The notes: generated by a model from the letters alone, not told the origin. A stretch of 64,000 nucleotides of DNA from Tamarix chinensis (GCA_030549775.1 CM060175.1:40042415-40106414); one strand, 5' to 3'. Counted from the first letter of the stretch, positions 35,102 through 47,905 are shown. Program-made: numbers and translations.

Positions 35102-36600
35102 ACTACAAATTTCCTCTAGAATGATTTTTATAATGGAAAATCAAAGGGTTGATATCCTTGATATTTGCCATGGTCTAATCAATTTCTCTTTTGTGCCTCT
35201 TCAACCTTTCTACCAACTATATTTCTTCCTATAATGTTAAAGAGGATGAAATAATTAAGGGTGTTGTGTTATTAGGTTCTAAGTAATCATACATGAGGTG
35301 GTTAATTAGAGGTTCTAATTCTAGGATAGGGACTCTTTTATTAAGGTTTTTAGAGGTTTTATTTCTCATTGATATAACTCTAATGGTTAAAAAATTAGGT
35401 GAAGTTTGCATAGGCTACAACCATTGGATTCTCCTCTTCTTCCTTGTTAAGTAGTTTGCACTCACTACTTTATTGACTTGCTACAACATCATCTTTACAC
35501 ACCATTGAATCAAAGATATTGGTTAAGGAGCACATACATGCATTTTCATTAGGAGATTTCATTACATTTAACATAATGAATGTTACTTCCTCTCCATTAA
35601 CTTTCATAGTTAATTCCCATTTCTTGAAGTTAATAAATGTTCTACCCATTGTGAGGAATGATTAACCCAAGATGATAGACACCTATTTGTTTACATTATG
35701 CTCTAAGTTGGTGATGTAAACTAGCCAAATGAATTTATCCATTTTGACTATTACATCTTTGATCTTCTCTTTAGGGTACACATAAGATTGGTTTACTAGA
35801 AAATTTATATGGGTATAAGGTTAATACCAGCATTAAGGTCATGCAATGCTTTTCCAAAGTATTTATCACCTATATAGAATGGGATAGTGAAGCTACTAGG
35901 GTCCTTTAGTTTATCAAGAATTTTCTATTACCAAGTGTGCACAACCATCTCATATGATCCCAACTTTTTCTTTTTGGTTAAAATGTCCTTTAGAAACTTA
36001 GAGTAATTGGGTATTTGTTGGATAGAGACTATAAGAGAAATTTTGTGCACACAAGAAGACCAAAGTTGTTTTCATAGATTCTTAATGCGTTGCAATCAGC
36101 TCATCCTTCCCAACCAAAAGATATAGCTAGATAAAACAACTATAAATAAAACAAAACTACAAGGAAGTGAATCAACCTAGAATTTATAGAGAAAAGAGCT
36201 ACTTAAGTCACACTAATATCTTGTAGCCTTGTGTTGGTCATGTTCATTGTCCTTCTATTCCTCCCTTATTGGACTCATCTTCCTCCTTAAGACTAAACTC
36301 ACCCAAATATTCATCTTACTTTCAATGCATACTTTTTTTAATCTCTCTTTGCTAAACTTCTTTCCCTATTGATAGACATTGGGAGAGCATATTAGGGCAC
36401 ATGTGTTAGTATTTGGTGATGTTATGCTATTTTATGTTGGAATATAGGAGACACAAATAGTTGGAATAATAAGTTATTCAACTAGCCAAAGGACTTGATG
36501 CTAATTCTTGTTTATTGAAATCAAGTGTTGGTTAATGGTAGCCATCTTGGTTCATTAGAGGCTCATCATGTAGCGGTGTTTGATGTTGCACATTGTTTGT
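35102..36600 (-). pseudogene. Athila-like Ty3/gypsy relic (protease to pre-RT)
   Basis: On the minus strand the order is protease then the stretch before RT. The protease part reads VSIILG.SFLTMGRTFINF then ELTMKVNGEEVTFIML (about 35700-35580), like Athila 'PIILGRPFLATGR'. The open stretch 35229-35411 reads LEPLINHLMYDYLEPNNTTPLIISSSLT, the Athila-type 'LKPLPSHLKYAYLGENNTLPVIISS'. LVERLKRHKREI and ANIKDINP follow near 35190-35130. It stops at the family-A insertion site, and what lies beyond looks chromoviral. Stops are frequent. Confidence 0.75.
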
Positions 36601-36786
36601 GCTACAATTTTTACCTATAGAATTTAAAGAGATTTTAAGAAAACAAGTCCATTTAATCTCTAAAGCACATCATTTGGCTTTATTGATGATTAATCATAAA
36701 GTTAGGATAGATTACACAGAGTATGATCTATTTATACTGATAAAGAGGTTTGTTAAAGGGATATCTAATGTAAGTTGAATTTTTGT
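36601..36786. other. Unassigned edge of the Athila-like relic
   Basis: Between the protease relic and the LTR terminus at 36787 no motif is recognisable. A 61-codon plus-strand frame (36593-36778) has no domain and is probably chance. The Athila-type tRNA-Asp primer site expected beside a 5' LTR is absent. Confidence 0.35.
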
Positions 36787-37636
36787 ATGTAGTACCCCCA
36801 GTTTACGAACTAGAAAATGTTGTTTTGAAGACAATGTGGAAGCATTTAAAAAGAAAAAACTAGGAAATGTTAGTTCCACATCAACCATAATATAAGTATG
36901 ATCATTACTTAACCCATACTTGATGCAAGTTAAAATGAAACAACAAATGAAAATATGCATGCTCATAATAATATTACAACAGTACTAATGATAGAAAAGA
37001 CGAGAACAATAATATAGATAGGAAGAGTATAAGAGTTTATAAAATCCTAATATTGAAAATCAATGCCAAGAGTTTAAATAACTGGAGGGAAAAGGCTGAT
37101 AACCTAACTCTTAAGAATTAATATACATCTCCTACCCTAAAAAATGTCTAGTTAGTAGCCCACATTGAAACACCTTAGATTTATAAGCTTGAAAATTTTG
37201 TTTTGCTGAAGTTTTAGTTACCTAATTACTCGGTTTTATCACCACACATAGCATAAGTTTGAATCTCTCACCTTTCTTATGCTAAGTGCTAAGGCTAAAA
37301 CAAAAAATAAACAAATTATATTATTGGAAATAGAATACTATACATAAATAAAAGTTATAGATAAATATTGTTAGTACAATAATATAACCAAAATAAAGCG
37401 AGGGACATAAGAGTCCAAAGGAAAACCAATTATATCCAAAACTATCATGTGTAGGTATGACACTAGTTTTCTCTAATTCTTACAATCAAGGCCCACTCTG
37501 AAAAAGAGACTTCTTCCTAAGGAATCCACTTATATTTCCCTTCTTTATATGCTTTATGCCACTCCATGGCCCTCATGTATTCATATACAAGAGTAATATT
37601 AGTATAAATTCCTCATAATGAGTAAATCACAATACT
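36787..37636 (-). repeat. LTR remnant, minus strand (3' part)
   Basis: The plus strand starts TGTAGTACCCCCAGTTTACGAACTAG, which inverted is an LTR end of the shared type (CTGGGGGTACTACA). About 850 bp follow before the family-B solo LTR enters at 37637. The few bases at 40993-41033 would be its continuation. The rest of this LTR is not identifiable. Confidence 0.5.
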
Positions 37637-40600
37637 TGTAACACCACCATTTTTCACTACCAAACAATTTCTTTTCAAATAATACAGAAGTGAAAAATAT
37701 ACTTAGAAGAATGGGGTGTTACCATTATACCTAACAGAGGATAGACTTTTGCCGTCTATACCATATTAGATAAAATGCTAAACCAAGCCATCTAATTTAG
37801 AATAGAGTGTGTAAAATTAAATCACATAAATATTTAAAAGATTATTTACGATCAAGGACCTCAATGGTCCCTGACCAAGTCAAATACAAGAAAATGATAA
37901 GTTCAGACTATAGGGCTACATTAGTTAGAAAACAAGATTGGGGCATGACCCTAAAACCATGGTCTATCACAGAACACACAAAATCCTTCAGATGTTCATG
38001 CTCTTAAGCCCCAAATCCAAGTAAAGGTAAGCCTACTATTGACCATCCCCAAAATACTTGCACATGGTCCTTTACTCATAGGATAGTGTAGGTGACTAAG
38101 CAAACGGGCATGTCAATATACTACATACCAAGTAAGCTAAGTTACATCCTCTATGGGAAACACAAATATGTAAATTTTGTTATAACATGGTTATCACATT
38201 TAACATGTGTCATGCTAATTCCATATTCATAAGGGTAGTAGTGCATTAGGATATATAATCATGCGTAACTTACGCAACTCAGAATGTATCATGCTTATCT
38301 TCATATCATAATAACATAGATAATGACACATATACTAGGTAGATTAATTCGGATAACCACTAAGGTTTATTTTCTAACTTACTCAACCTATTAGATTATA
38401 TAACTTCTTTATCCATATGTTGATATAAGTCAACATCCAGTCAATAATTCTAATTATTAGCCATATGGTAATTTAATCCCTTATCCAAGTGTTCATTTCA
38501 ACTTTTACCCTTTTTTTATTTATCATATAATCCATTGTTTCCATCATTATCCAATTATTTATTATTCACTCATTCATCATCCAAATTTTATCATCCAATT
38601 ACTTATCATCCACATTTTTATCATCGAGTGATGGAATCTCCACCACCTCATGGTCTCACATACCATGGAAGCCTATCCAAACTAAGGGACATAAAGTGCA
38701 GGCTAAAGCCAACTAGCATATACATAAGTTCAGGTTGAAGCCAACCCCATAGGTAACCAAACCTTTTAGTATCGATACCTCCTAATATATCATTAGTGTC
38801 TAGAGTAGGTAAGGAATCGGGATATCTAGGATCTTGCCCGAAGGTAAATACTGAAGGCACAAATAAATACTCAAAGGCAAACTAACCTTAAGTAGCTAAT
38901 CAAGGATCAAGTAACCTAGACCCATACAAACCACAATTTTCATTCACTTTACATGATTAATACATTATTCATGAGGATAAGTGATCACACAAGGCCGATA
39001 CAAAGTGCAAGCAAGGTATTCATATGTTTCTTCCATATTATTCTTTTCCATTTCCACCTAAGTGTGGGTTTTCCATTTATCCTTATCCTATTATTCATGT
39101 CCATAATATTAGTTTATTCTAGCATATGTTGTGCTTCATTAATCTTTTCTCAAATACCATCACATTTCATAAGTGATACACCTATTAGTCTTTATAATAC
39201 TCATTGAGTATGTCATAATTCATGATCCATTTAATCCATTCATTAGGCCATTAGTCCAAGATAAACTTTTTATTTTATCCCTTTTATAATCATAAGACAA
39301 TCCCACACATAGCCTTAAAGAATAAACAAAACAAAAGAAACCAAATCACATAAACTAGCCGAACTAGTCGATTGGTTGCACCAACTTGTCAATCGATTTA
39401 GGTTGACCAATTGATAAGATTGACTCAACCAAACCCTTCTTTTACTCAAACTGGTTGATTAGTTTAGGAAAACTAATGGATTGTTTATAGAATAGTTGAT
39501 CAGTTAGGCCCAACTAGTTGATGGATTTAGGTAGAGAGCAAGAACAAAATCGCTATAGGCTTACCAGTTGATAGGTTGGGTCAACCTATTAACTGTTCTA
39601 GGAGCTAGTTGATTAGTTTGACCTAACCAGTTGATTGGTATACTCTACAACATCATCAAACAATCATTTCCATGTAGATCATGCTTATCAATTTTCATTA
39701 TACCACAATAGATCATGCTTTAACATTAAGTAACCCATTTTTAACCTATTTAACGTGTACATATCAACATTTGAACATCACAACCCATTTTTCTCAAGGT
39801 TCGTGATTTTTACTCAAAATACACAATCTAATGATTTGAATTTTTTTTAAGCTATATATATTCATGCTAACATGTAATATAAACTTAAAGAATTTCATAT
39901 CATATAAGATTACTCATCATCCATTTGAGAAGCAAGCATTACTTGATGAAGGAAAAACTTTCCTTAAACCTAAAATCTCAGCCTTTGAAAACCTCAATTT
40001 TTAAAACCTTAAAACAAAAAGTTTCATGTTAGAATTTTGTGCATAAATTTTATAATTTTAAACTTAAATTAGAAAGGAAAGAATAAATATACCAGACCTA
40101 AAGTAAAAATAGAGAATACTCTATTAAACCACTCAAGCCTTTTCCTATATCTAACTCTTTCTTACTTAGTGATTCAAAAATGAGGGAGCTATAGAAAGGA
40201 TTAGAAGAGTGAAAGGAATTTGAATGTAAGGTATAAACTGTAGAGGAAGAAGGTGAGTATAGAGAGTTAGATATTTTCTGCTAAAATAAAAGTGAATAAA
40301 AGGAATGACTGGGGTTATGTATAGCCAACCAATTGAGACGAATCACAATGTTGTTAGGAACAATTCAAAAATTCTAATTCTGACCATTTGAATCCATGTT
40401 AAACGAATGAGTTTCATCTAAGATATGTTGACCTATCCTCCAAAGCTTAATTGGTGATTTCAGGGGAAATGAAGGTCAATTGGTCTAGAAATAAAATTCA
40501 GAAGAGGGGTAATAGAAGGTTAGTGTGGAAGGAATCTTCCAATTCAGTAAAAAATTTCCTAAGATCAAAACAATGATCTCTGAAATGTACATAGGAGAGA

Positions 40601-40992
40601 GGTGGAAGAAGATAAGGCTAAGGTCCAATCAATCTTCTAGATTGATTTGAGGTAGTGTTTGTAAGCTAAATACATCATTGAAAAGGTTAAGAATCTCTTA
40701 GGAGCAATTCATTGTAGGTTAACAAAATTCTATTTTAGTATAAGAATTTTTTTGTAAAAAAATTAATTTTGAAAAATATGCCCACTTTGACAAACCAATT
40801 GATTAGTTTATTCAAGTAAAACTAGTTTTCTGAAAATATGAACAAGTTGATTGGTTTGCTTGAAAGACTAAATAAATTTAATTTTCCAACTTTATTTCAA
40901 ATCCAACTTTACTTGAAACCAAATCAAAATCAAGCACCCAAAATTTACATAACTTGTCATTCAACATTTTCCAAAAAGGTGGGGGTATTACA
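37637..40992 (-). mobile_element. Solo LTR, family B (3,356 bp)
   Basis: Read on the minus strand it starts TGTAATACCCCCACC (40992) and ends AAATGGTGGTGTTACA (37637). Flanks are ATACT (37632-37636) and ATACC (40993-40997), a 4/5 target duplication. It shares with the LTRs of gypsy relic 2 a block of words such as CAACTAGTTGAT (39360-39660) and a short tandem region with 'CCAAACTAAGGGACATAAAGT' (38640-38790). No coding domain is present. Short open frames inside are noise. Confidence 0.78.
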
Positions 40993-41033
40993 ATACCTCA
41001 TAAGAGGCAATATACCCATATTTCGCATAGTTA

Positions 41034-44000
41034 CATAAACACCCTCAAAATTAGAGTTGAAATTTTTCATTTAACTAAAGCAAATATAAGCACGGGGGTG
41101 CTACCATCGTGATTAGTACAAGCTTGGCCTATGGCCAGTCTCGCACAAGGCTAAGGAAATTTTTTCACAATCATTAAACACACTTAAGGCAGAGAAGCAT
41201 AGAAATTTGAAATACTCATAAAGAGAGAATTAGAGTGGAAAATCAAAGCATTAATATAGAATTAAATTAGATACAAAGTTAATCCCCCTAAGGGGAAAAG
41301 TTGTATAATAATAAAGTAAATAAGAGAAAAGTAGAGAGTCTGGTCGGCATTAACTCTCGGCCCTAAGTAAGTCTAATGGTCATCACATATCCCCGCTTGA
41401 TGTATCCAGTATGTCATAGGTATCAAACATGGTGCCTCTACCTACACAAATTTAGAAGGGCCATCTACTCATGGAAATGAGTAGTAACCATATAATGGGT
41501 GTTCAGTACACTACATTTTGAGAAAGGTAACCCTATAGGTAAGGCCATGTAATAAAATTGACAAGTAAGGCATATAAAGCATAATTTAGTTTCATATCAT
41601 TAGGCCAAACTTAGACAAATATTTTATCTTACAAATTTCTCACATTAATTCTACGTGAGTACGAGAACCCCACTATTATAGCCGATAGACCAGAAACACT
41701 CCATAGGGAAAAATGCACCTGATCACTATTATAGCCGGTGGACCGGAATTACTTTATAGGGCAAAACACACCTAACCACTATTATAACTGGTGGACCAGA
41801 AAACCAACTTCATTAGCCCCAACTCATGTGGTGTTCCAATGTAAGTAATTACTATCTTTCCATGTCTTATATTTCTATCTTACATATTTCTCATTTTAAT
41901 TCTGTGTGAGTATAGGAGCCCCACTATTATAGTCGGTGGACCAGAAATACTCCACATGGTAGAACGGACTTGACCACTATTATAGCTGGTGGATCGGAAT
42001 CAACCTCACTGGCTCAGACTCACGTGGTGTCCCATTATAAGTAATTTGTATCTTTCCATGTCTTATTACCATGAAAATTTTTATTTATCGAGCCTGGAAT
42101 CCCCCACTATTATAGCTAGTGGTCAGAAAATACCCTACCGGACAGAATGCACTTGATCATTATTATAGCTGGTGGATCAAAAAATCATTCCATAGAGTAA
42201 AATGTACTTGAACACTATTATAGCCGGTGGACTAGAAAAATATATCCTCACTAGGCCTAGGCTTAATAATCTTTCACTTTAAGTGTTTAGTGTTTCATTC
42301 ATATCTTATTCGACACACACAACCCTGACTAGACATGCATGGCCCACTAGACTTTACCTGCTCAGCTTCTTGAAAATCTTATCCCATATCTTGGGACTTC
42401 GATACCCAATAGTATGTCCATAAATTCTTCTCTAATCTTTCCTCATTACCATGAATATACAACTCTTAGGCCCACTTTCCATATCTCTGAGTCAACTCAC
42501 TATCACTCTCTAGGATTTTTGTCTAGGGAATCCTAATTTGGCTTATATGTCCCAACCTTCCTCTATCCCACACAACTCATGCTCCTATGCCCCTAACTCA
42601 TCACCTCACTCAATTCATCCCCAAGCACACCACTTTACTTTCCATTTTATACATTTGGTCACAAAAACCCTAGTTAGCCATCCCAAAACCCTAGCACTCT
42701 ATCTCCTCATATAATGTTATCCCTTTATCACTCTCACTTACCATCCCCTCTTCAACACGACACATATCCAACATACCCTATGACCCCGAGGCTTCCTTCC
42801 CATCTTTTCCACTCACCATGGGAACCCAAAACTCTTATACACGTGGTTCAAGGCATCACTCCCTATAACTCTATTTTGAGTCCTCTTTACTCTCTAGGGT
42901 TTTCCTCCAAAACCCAAATATGACCTATGTGGCCACACTTCCCTTTATCCTACACAACCCATACTCTTCCTTGTTACCAAAACCATCCCTTCCCTTGAAC
43001 CACACATGACATCACAACCTCACTATCCAACTCTCATATGTGATCACAAAAACCCTAGTTCACTCCCCAAAACCCTAGTACTTCTCCTTTCTTTTATGTC
43101 AGCCCCTTAACACCTAAATATCTTTTTCTCACTTAGCTCACTTTTCCTCCATGCGACACCCCTTCCATATTTTATTTCCTATTCTAACCATTTCCATTAT
43201 TTTCCTCTTCCTTTCATGCTTCTCTCACTTTAGGTTTCCTCCCAAGACCCTAGTCAAGTTTCCCATGCATCCTTACACCAACCCACATACTATTTTTTCA
43301 CATATAGTCTCCAATCACCCTAAAAATTCTTTCTTTACCTTACTTAACCCTCAAGTCATCTTTTTCCATGAAAAGGTCATCCCTATGCAAAGTTAAACCC
43401 TAGACTCTCCATGCATATTTTGGTCAATTCCTTTAATTTATTCCCACTATTCCTCCTTTTTTCCACCCATAGGTCATAAGATATATATGCCATCTTTACC
43501 ATCCTCTTAGTCAACTAACTTTCCTCACTCTTTTCCATTTCTCTCACAACCACATCACACTATTTAGGGCTTCTTATCATGCATGTCACGAGGAGTAATA
43601 TTACATAGGCACATCTAAGTATAAGTAACAATACCACATTACACAAGTCATAAAACACATGTAGCTTACATGAGCTCCAAGCCTAGCAAGCTACACTACA
43701 AGAGAAAAATCCATAATATATAAGGCACACATATCAAATCAACACAGATAAAACATTTTTCACACACATTAGGCCTTAACCATATCCTTACCTAATATGA
43801 CACCGAGCTTGGAGCACGCTCCTATGCCTCCTTAGTATTTTGACTTAGTTCACCTATGAGAGGGAAATACTAGGGTTAAATTTCCTCTTACTAACATTAT
43901 CATCATTTCCTACTTCACCTTTATCATAACCTAGTATTAGGATTATTAACAATAATAGTGGCTCTATTAGTAAAAAAAAAAGGTATTATTCTTAAAGTAG

Positions 44001-44279
44001 CTAATCATGCTACTACTGTCAAAATAGGTCTTGGTAGTTATATTGGTCCATATTAAGGTATTATTAACAGTATTTACAATACTAAAGATAATAACTTTAA
44101 TATTAACAATAATAGTAATAGTGATAATAGTGATAATAATAATAATAATAATAATAATAATCTAAATCATAATAATAATATTGATACTAAAATAGTGACA
44201 ACAACAATGATGATGATGATGATGATGATAAGGGTTAGAATAATCATAATAATAATATTATTAGTAATAATAGTGCTAA

Positions 44280-44367
<88 letters not shown>

Positions 44368-44404
44368 ATTAATAATAAGAGTGATAATAATAATAATAAT
44401 GATG
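41034..44404 (-). repeat. Family A LTR, copy 5, minus strand, truncated
   Basis: The plus strand at 41035 (ATAAACACCCTCAAAATTAG..GTTGAAATTTTTCAT) is the inverse of the family-A 3' end. It continues with CGGGGGTGCTACC, matching the inverse of 'GGTAGTATCCCCG'. Inverted TATAATAGTGG units fill 41650-42240. Further in come a plus-strand C+T-rich part (42280-43560) and triplet repeats (44100-44400), after which LINE ORF1 begins abruptly. The 5' portion of the LTR is missing. Confidence 0.72.
44101..44400. repeat. Compound AAT / GAT trinucleotide repeats
   Basis: Pure AAT runs lie at about 44134-44160 and 44285-44322, followed directly by about 15 GAT units (44322-44366) and shorter GAT and AAT runs at 44206-44230 and 44383-44400. 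The 96-codon frame across them is Met/Ile only and is an artefact. The junction with LINE ORF1 lies at the right edge. Confidence 0.95.
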
Positions 44405-46023
44405 ACAATTGGAAGCTACATGACCAAACCTATCACAAAAATGGCAATAGATGGGTTTCCAATCATAATCAATTTCCTGAACTAGTTCCCCTCCCTCAGG
44501 ATCAACAATCACCATCGAGTCTAGAAGTGGTTTTTTTATATCAATCTCCACAAGCACCCTTGGGAATGACACACGTTCCTTGGAGACGGTGATAGCGTCC
44601 GTGCAGAGAGGCTTCCCCACTGCACTGGCTATACGACTCAATGAAGATTTGCCCCAATACTCTAGAGGCAGGTTGGGAAATTTAATCTAAAGAGGAACAA
44701 CCTACATCTCATTCTTATCAATCTTCATCCTCCTATGCCAAAGCTTCAAGATAAGAGGTTTGTTGAAGAACGTCCAATGCTACCCAATGATGAAATTTGC
44801 ATCTTCCAAAGATTTGAATTTGAATAAAAAGAATCCCGAAGCATGGAGGATTATTTTTGGCAATGAAACCTCTTTCCAATGTGCTTTAACATACCCACAA
44901 ATCTGGCTATAAGATGGAGCATCGCCAAAAACATAACCAACCAGGGTGTTTGCCCATAATTCAGCTTCAGATTCCACCTCCTTCTTGTCTAGTTTAACCC
45001 TCGGCAAGTCATTTTCCATGGCAGGTGGAACAAAGGAGAGCTTTTCTCCTTGGCTAGGGTTTTGATTCCCTGCCAAAATATCCCTCCAAGAGGGAGTAGG
45101 GGAAAGGGATATCTCTTCTAATTGATCCCAAATAGAAATCCTATCATTCATGGTAGCAGGCGGGAATTGAGAGTTTTCAGGCTGCGCACCCCCTCCTCTA
45201 CTCAGAATTTCTTGGGTCAAACACCCCTTATGCCCTGAAGATGGGGTTGCCACTTGTTCATGGCCATGGGAGGTAGAGTTTGGGTTAGGATTTCTCGGTA
45301 GAGGGTCCTCCATTCCAAAAGAATCAATGTTTACGTCAAACAGATCATTCTCCAAGTTCTTTGACAACAGATCTACGTGAGGAGTAGGGATAGTTGGAGT
45401 CTTCGAGCCCTACGAAGCCTGCTTAGGGATGGCAACGGGGCGGGTCGGGGATGGGGACCCCATCCCCATCCCCGAACCCGATAAGGAAAATAATCCCCGA
45501 ACCCGACCCGATCCCCGATATTTTTTTATCGGGGATTCCCCGACCCGATCCCCGCGGGGATCAAGTCGCCATACCCGACCCGATCCCCGATATATTTTTA
45601 ATCCCCGATTTATTCCCCGTTCATAAAACCCGACCCGATCCCCGAAACCCGACTTTATACCCGATCCCCGATCTCATCCCCGATCCTCAAACTATTTTTT
45701 ATATTATATTTTTAATTTATATTCTATAAAAAATTATATATATATTATATATATATATATATAATTATATAAAAATATATATATAAAAAATTTCGGGGCA
45801 GGTTCGGGGATGGGGACCCCGCCCCGTCCCCGCCCCGTCCCCGAAAAAATCCCCGTTAAGAATCCCCGAACCCGAACCCGATCCCCGAATTCTCTCCCCG
45901 AACCCGCGGGGAAAATTGCCATCCCTAAGCCTGCTAATGGGTCGTCGTCTGAGTCACAGTTGTTCGAGCCTTTGCTACCTTCTTACTTGACATGGAAGAT
46001 AGCGATTTCTTCTTCCTAGCCAT
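44405..46023 (-). pseudogene. LINE ORF1, nearly full length, split by a MITE
   Basis: From an ATG at 46023 the minus strand reads MARKKKSLSSMSSKK. After the MITE at 45424-45927 the same frame continues through 45367-44780 (FDVNIDSFGMEDPLPRNPN) into a DUF4283-like domain (FFLFKFKSLEDANFIIG, then KFPNLPLEYWGKSSLSRIAS). The frame ends in a zinc knuckle CHFCDRFGHVASNC (C-X2-C-X4-H-X4-C) near 44440. No frameshift is visible; the stops are five TAG codons, two near the MITE and three between 44780 and 44680. The protein would be the RNA-binding partner of an L1 ORF2, which is absent here. Confidence 0.88.
45424..45927. mobile_element. hAT-type MITE, 504 bp, inside LINE ORF1
   Basis: Perfect 12 bp terminal inverted repeats TAGGGATGGCAA are flanked by a perfect 8 bp duplication AGCCTGCT (45416-45423 and 45928-45935), the signature of hAT transposition. 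Both arms are dense in CCCGAACCCGATCCCCGA-like words, with a central (AT)n core (about 45720-45790). No transposase is present; the short frames across it are Pro/Asp/Arg repeats and not genes. The arms keep many CpGs although the region is CpG-poor, so the insertion looks recent. Confidence 0.95.
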
Positions 46024-46190
46024 GGCGTGCCTCACTCGAAAGCCCTAGGAGAGAAGGCGAGAGGAGATAGGTCGTGCCGGAAGTGGCCGGACCGATGGCG
46101 ACGAACGCTGCTACGGACTAGTTACTTACCGCGCTACAGTATTATCGCGTCGTCGTCGAAGAGAGCAAGCCTAGATCCATTTTATAAGTT
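46024..46190 (-). other. Probable 5' leader of the LINE ORF1 copy
   Basis: A GC-richer segment with many CpG directly upstream of the ORF1 ATG contrasts with the AT-rich LTR that resumes at 46214. It is likely the 5' UTR and internal promoter region of the LINE. Its exact start is not visible. Confidence 0.5.
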
Positions 46191-46213
46191 CTATTCCTTT
46201 TAATCTTATTCAT

Positions 46214-47905
46214 AAGGTAAGAGTATTTGATAATTAGTAAGTATCACGAAAACGAATCCTAATTCAAAATTTGATGAGATTATGATAGCCTTAATGATTT
46301 CTCTATGTTATTTTGGATAAACATCTGAATAAGAAATGAATAATGATATCAAAACAATGGAAAGTGAATAAGTATTTGATTATTGTGCTTTTCGTGATTA
46401 CTTTAATTAAGATACTAATACTTAAAGTGAAAGACCTCGAGATCGGGAATGGTGGCTCTTTAGGGGTCGCTACCCTAAAGACGTGGTTTAGCCCATGATT
46501 ATTCTAGTATTTGCTGGTGTGCTTTTGTGCCCCAGCTAGACCCTACATCTCAATCTATCTAGCTCTAAAGACCTATTTAGGGGGTTTGCATACTTATGAA
46601 TTAGGTGTCCTTGTCTATAGGGTACTGAGCAGCTTTATGCACTAGTACGACCAGGGTACCTTTGCGTCCATGGGTTCATGGTTGAAAGGTGCTAAGTAGC
46701 TTGTATGCACCAATAAAACTGGTGTTCCTTTGTGTCTTGGGTTCTTAATCTCCCGTCCAAGGCAAATAAATAGAATTGTTGTGCTGATTAAAGAAATGAA
46801 AAATACTAATCATGAAAGTAAAAGATTAATGAACCGGACCTTGTTGAATTATGACATTGAGTACCGATCCACCGATTATAATAGTGGCCCAGGAGTGTGT
46901 TGCCCTAGCAAATGATTATGAGTACCGATCCACCGAATATAATAGTGGCTTAGGAGCGTGATGCCCTAGCAAATGATAATGAATAATAATCCACAGGGTA
47001 TAATAGTGGCCCAAGAGCGTGTTACCCTGGATGATGTTGATATGTAATCTGATCCACTGGCAATAATAGTGGGGGTCCCGAGCTCAATGAAACCAGTCAT
47101 GGATGTGAATAAATTTATGGAACAAATACATATTACTTATAGTGGCACACCATGTAAGTCGGGGCCAGGCCAGTCCACATGCAAATAATAGTGGCCAGGA
47201 GAGTTTTTCCCTACATGACTGGTCCATCGGCGAATAATAGTGAGGTTCCTGCACTCACATGGATATAAAATTTGAGAGATGATTGAATAATGATGGATCA
47301 ATAGCTTAAGGCCTGAACGTATCGATGTTGCACTTATGACTTATTAATAATTGTTGGTCTTGTTAAGTGTGTGATTGCAGTGCATGTATTTCTTATTGTA
47401 TAAGTATATAGCTTTGTTTCATGTGTTACATTGCGGGCCTACTTTTAAGTGTGTTTTTAAAGTATTACTCAGTACCATAGTACTAAAGGGTTCCATTCAT
47501 GGGGCCCCTGCCTATTCAATGGGTAGGGTCCCTTGCAGGTCCTTTTCAGGTGCTAATCAAGTGGGAAACGGGAAAGAGCGTAAGGATTATCCGGCCTTTA
47601 GGATTTCATTCTTCCTCTTCTAATGTATGGTTTAAAAGTAATTTTGTTCTTGTAACCACCATTGGTGAAATTTATTCGTATAAAATGTTTATTTGTGCTA
47701 ATCTGATTTTAAATATGATTTAAAATTCTAGCAATTGATATTTTGTTCTTTAGCCTTAGCACTTGGTACTTGAACGGTATAGGTGAACCGGTCTAGTACT
47801 AAGTGTGGCAGTAATATCCCCAAAATTCATAGTTTGTTCTTTTACTTCCGCTAATTCTTTTAAATAAAATGAAATTTTTTAGTAGTGAATTTTGGGAGTG
47901 TTACA
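46214..47905 (+). repeat. Family A LTR, copy 4, 3' part only
   Basis: Homology to copy 1 begins at AGGTAAGAGTATTTGATAATTAG (copy 1 near 33391) and runs to the end GAATTTTGGGAGTGTTACA at 47905. It includes the TATAATAGTGG units (46860-47240), the hairpin block (47465-47545) and the conserved 3' end. Everything 5' of this is absent; the LINE ORF1 leader stands there instead. The 3' end is inserted in the start of gypsy relic 2's 5' LTR, whose sequence continues as AGTGTTTATTAAAATTTGATGATG. Confidence 0.88.

Noticed and set aside
44195..44485. Poly-Met/Ile reading frame
   Set aside because: A translation of AAT and GAT microsatellites.
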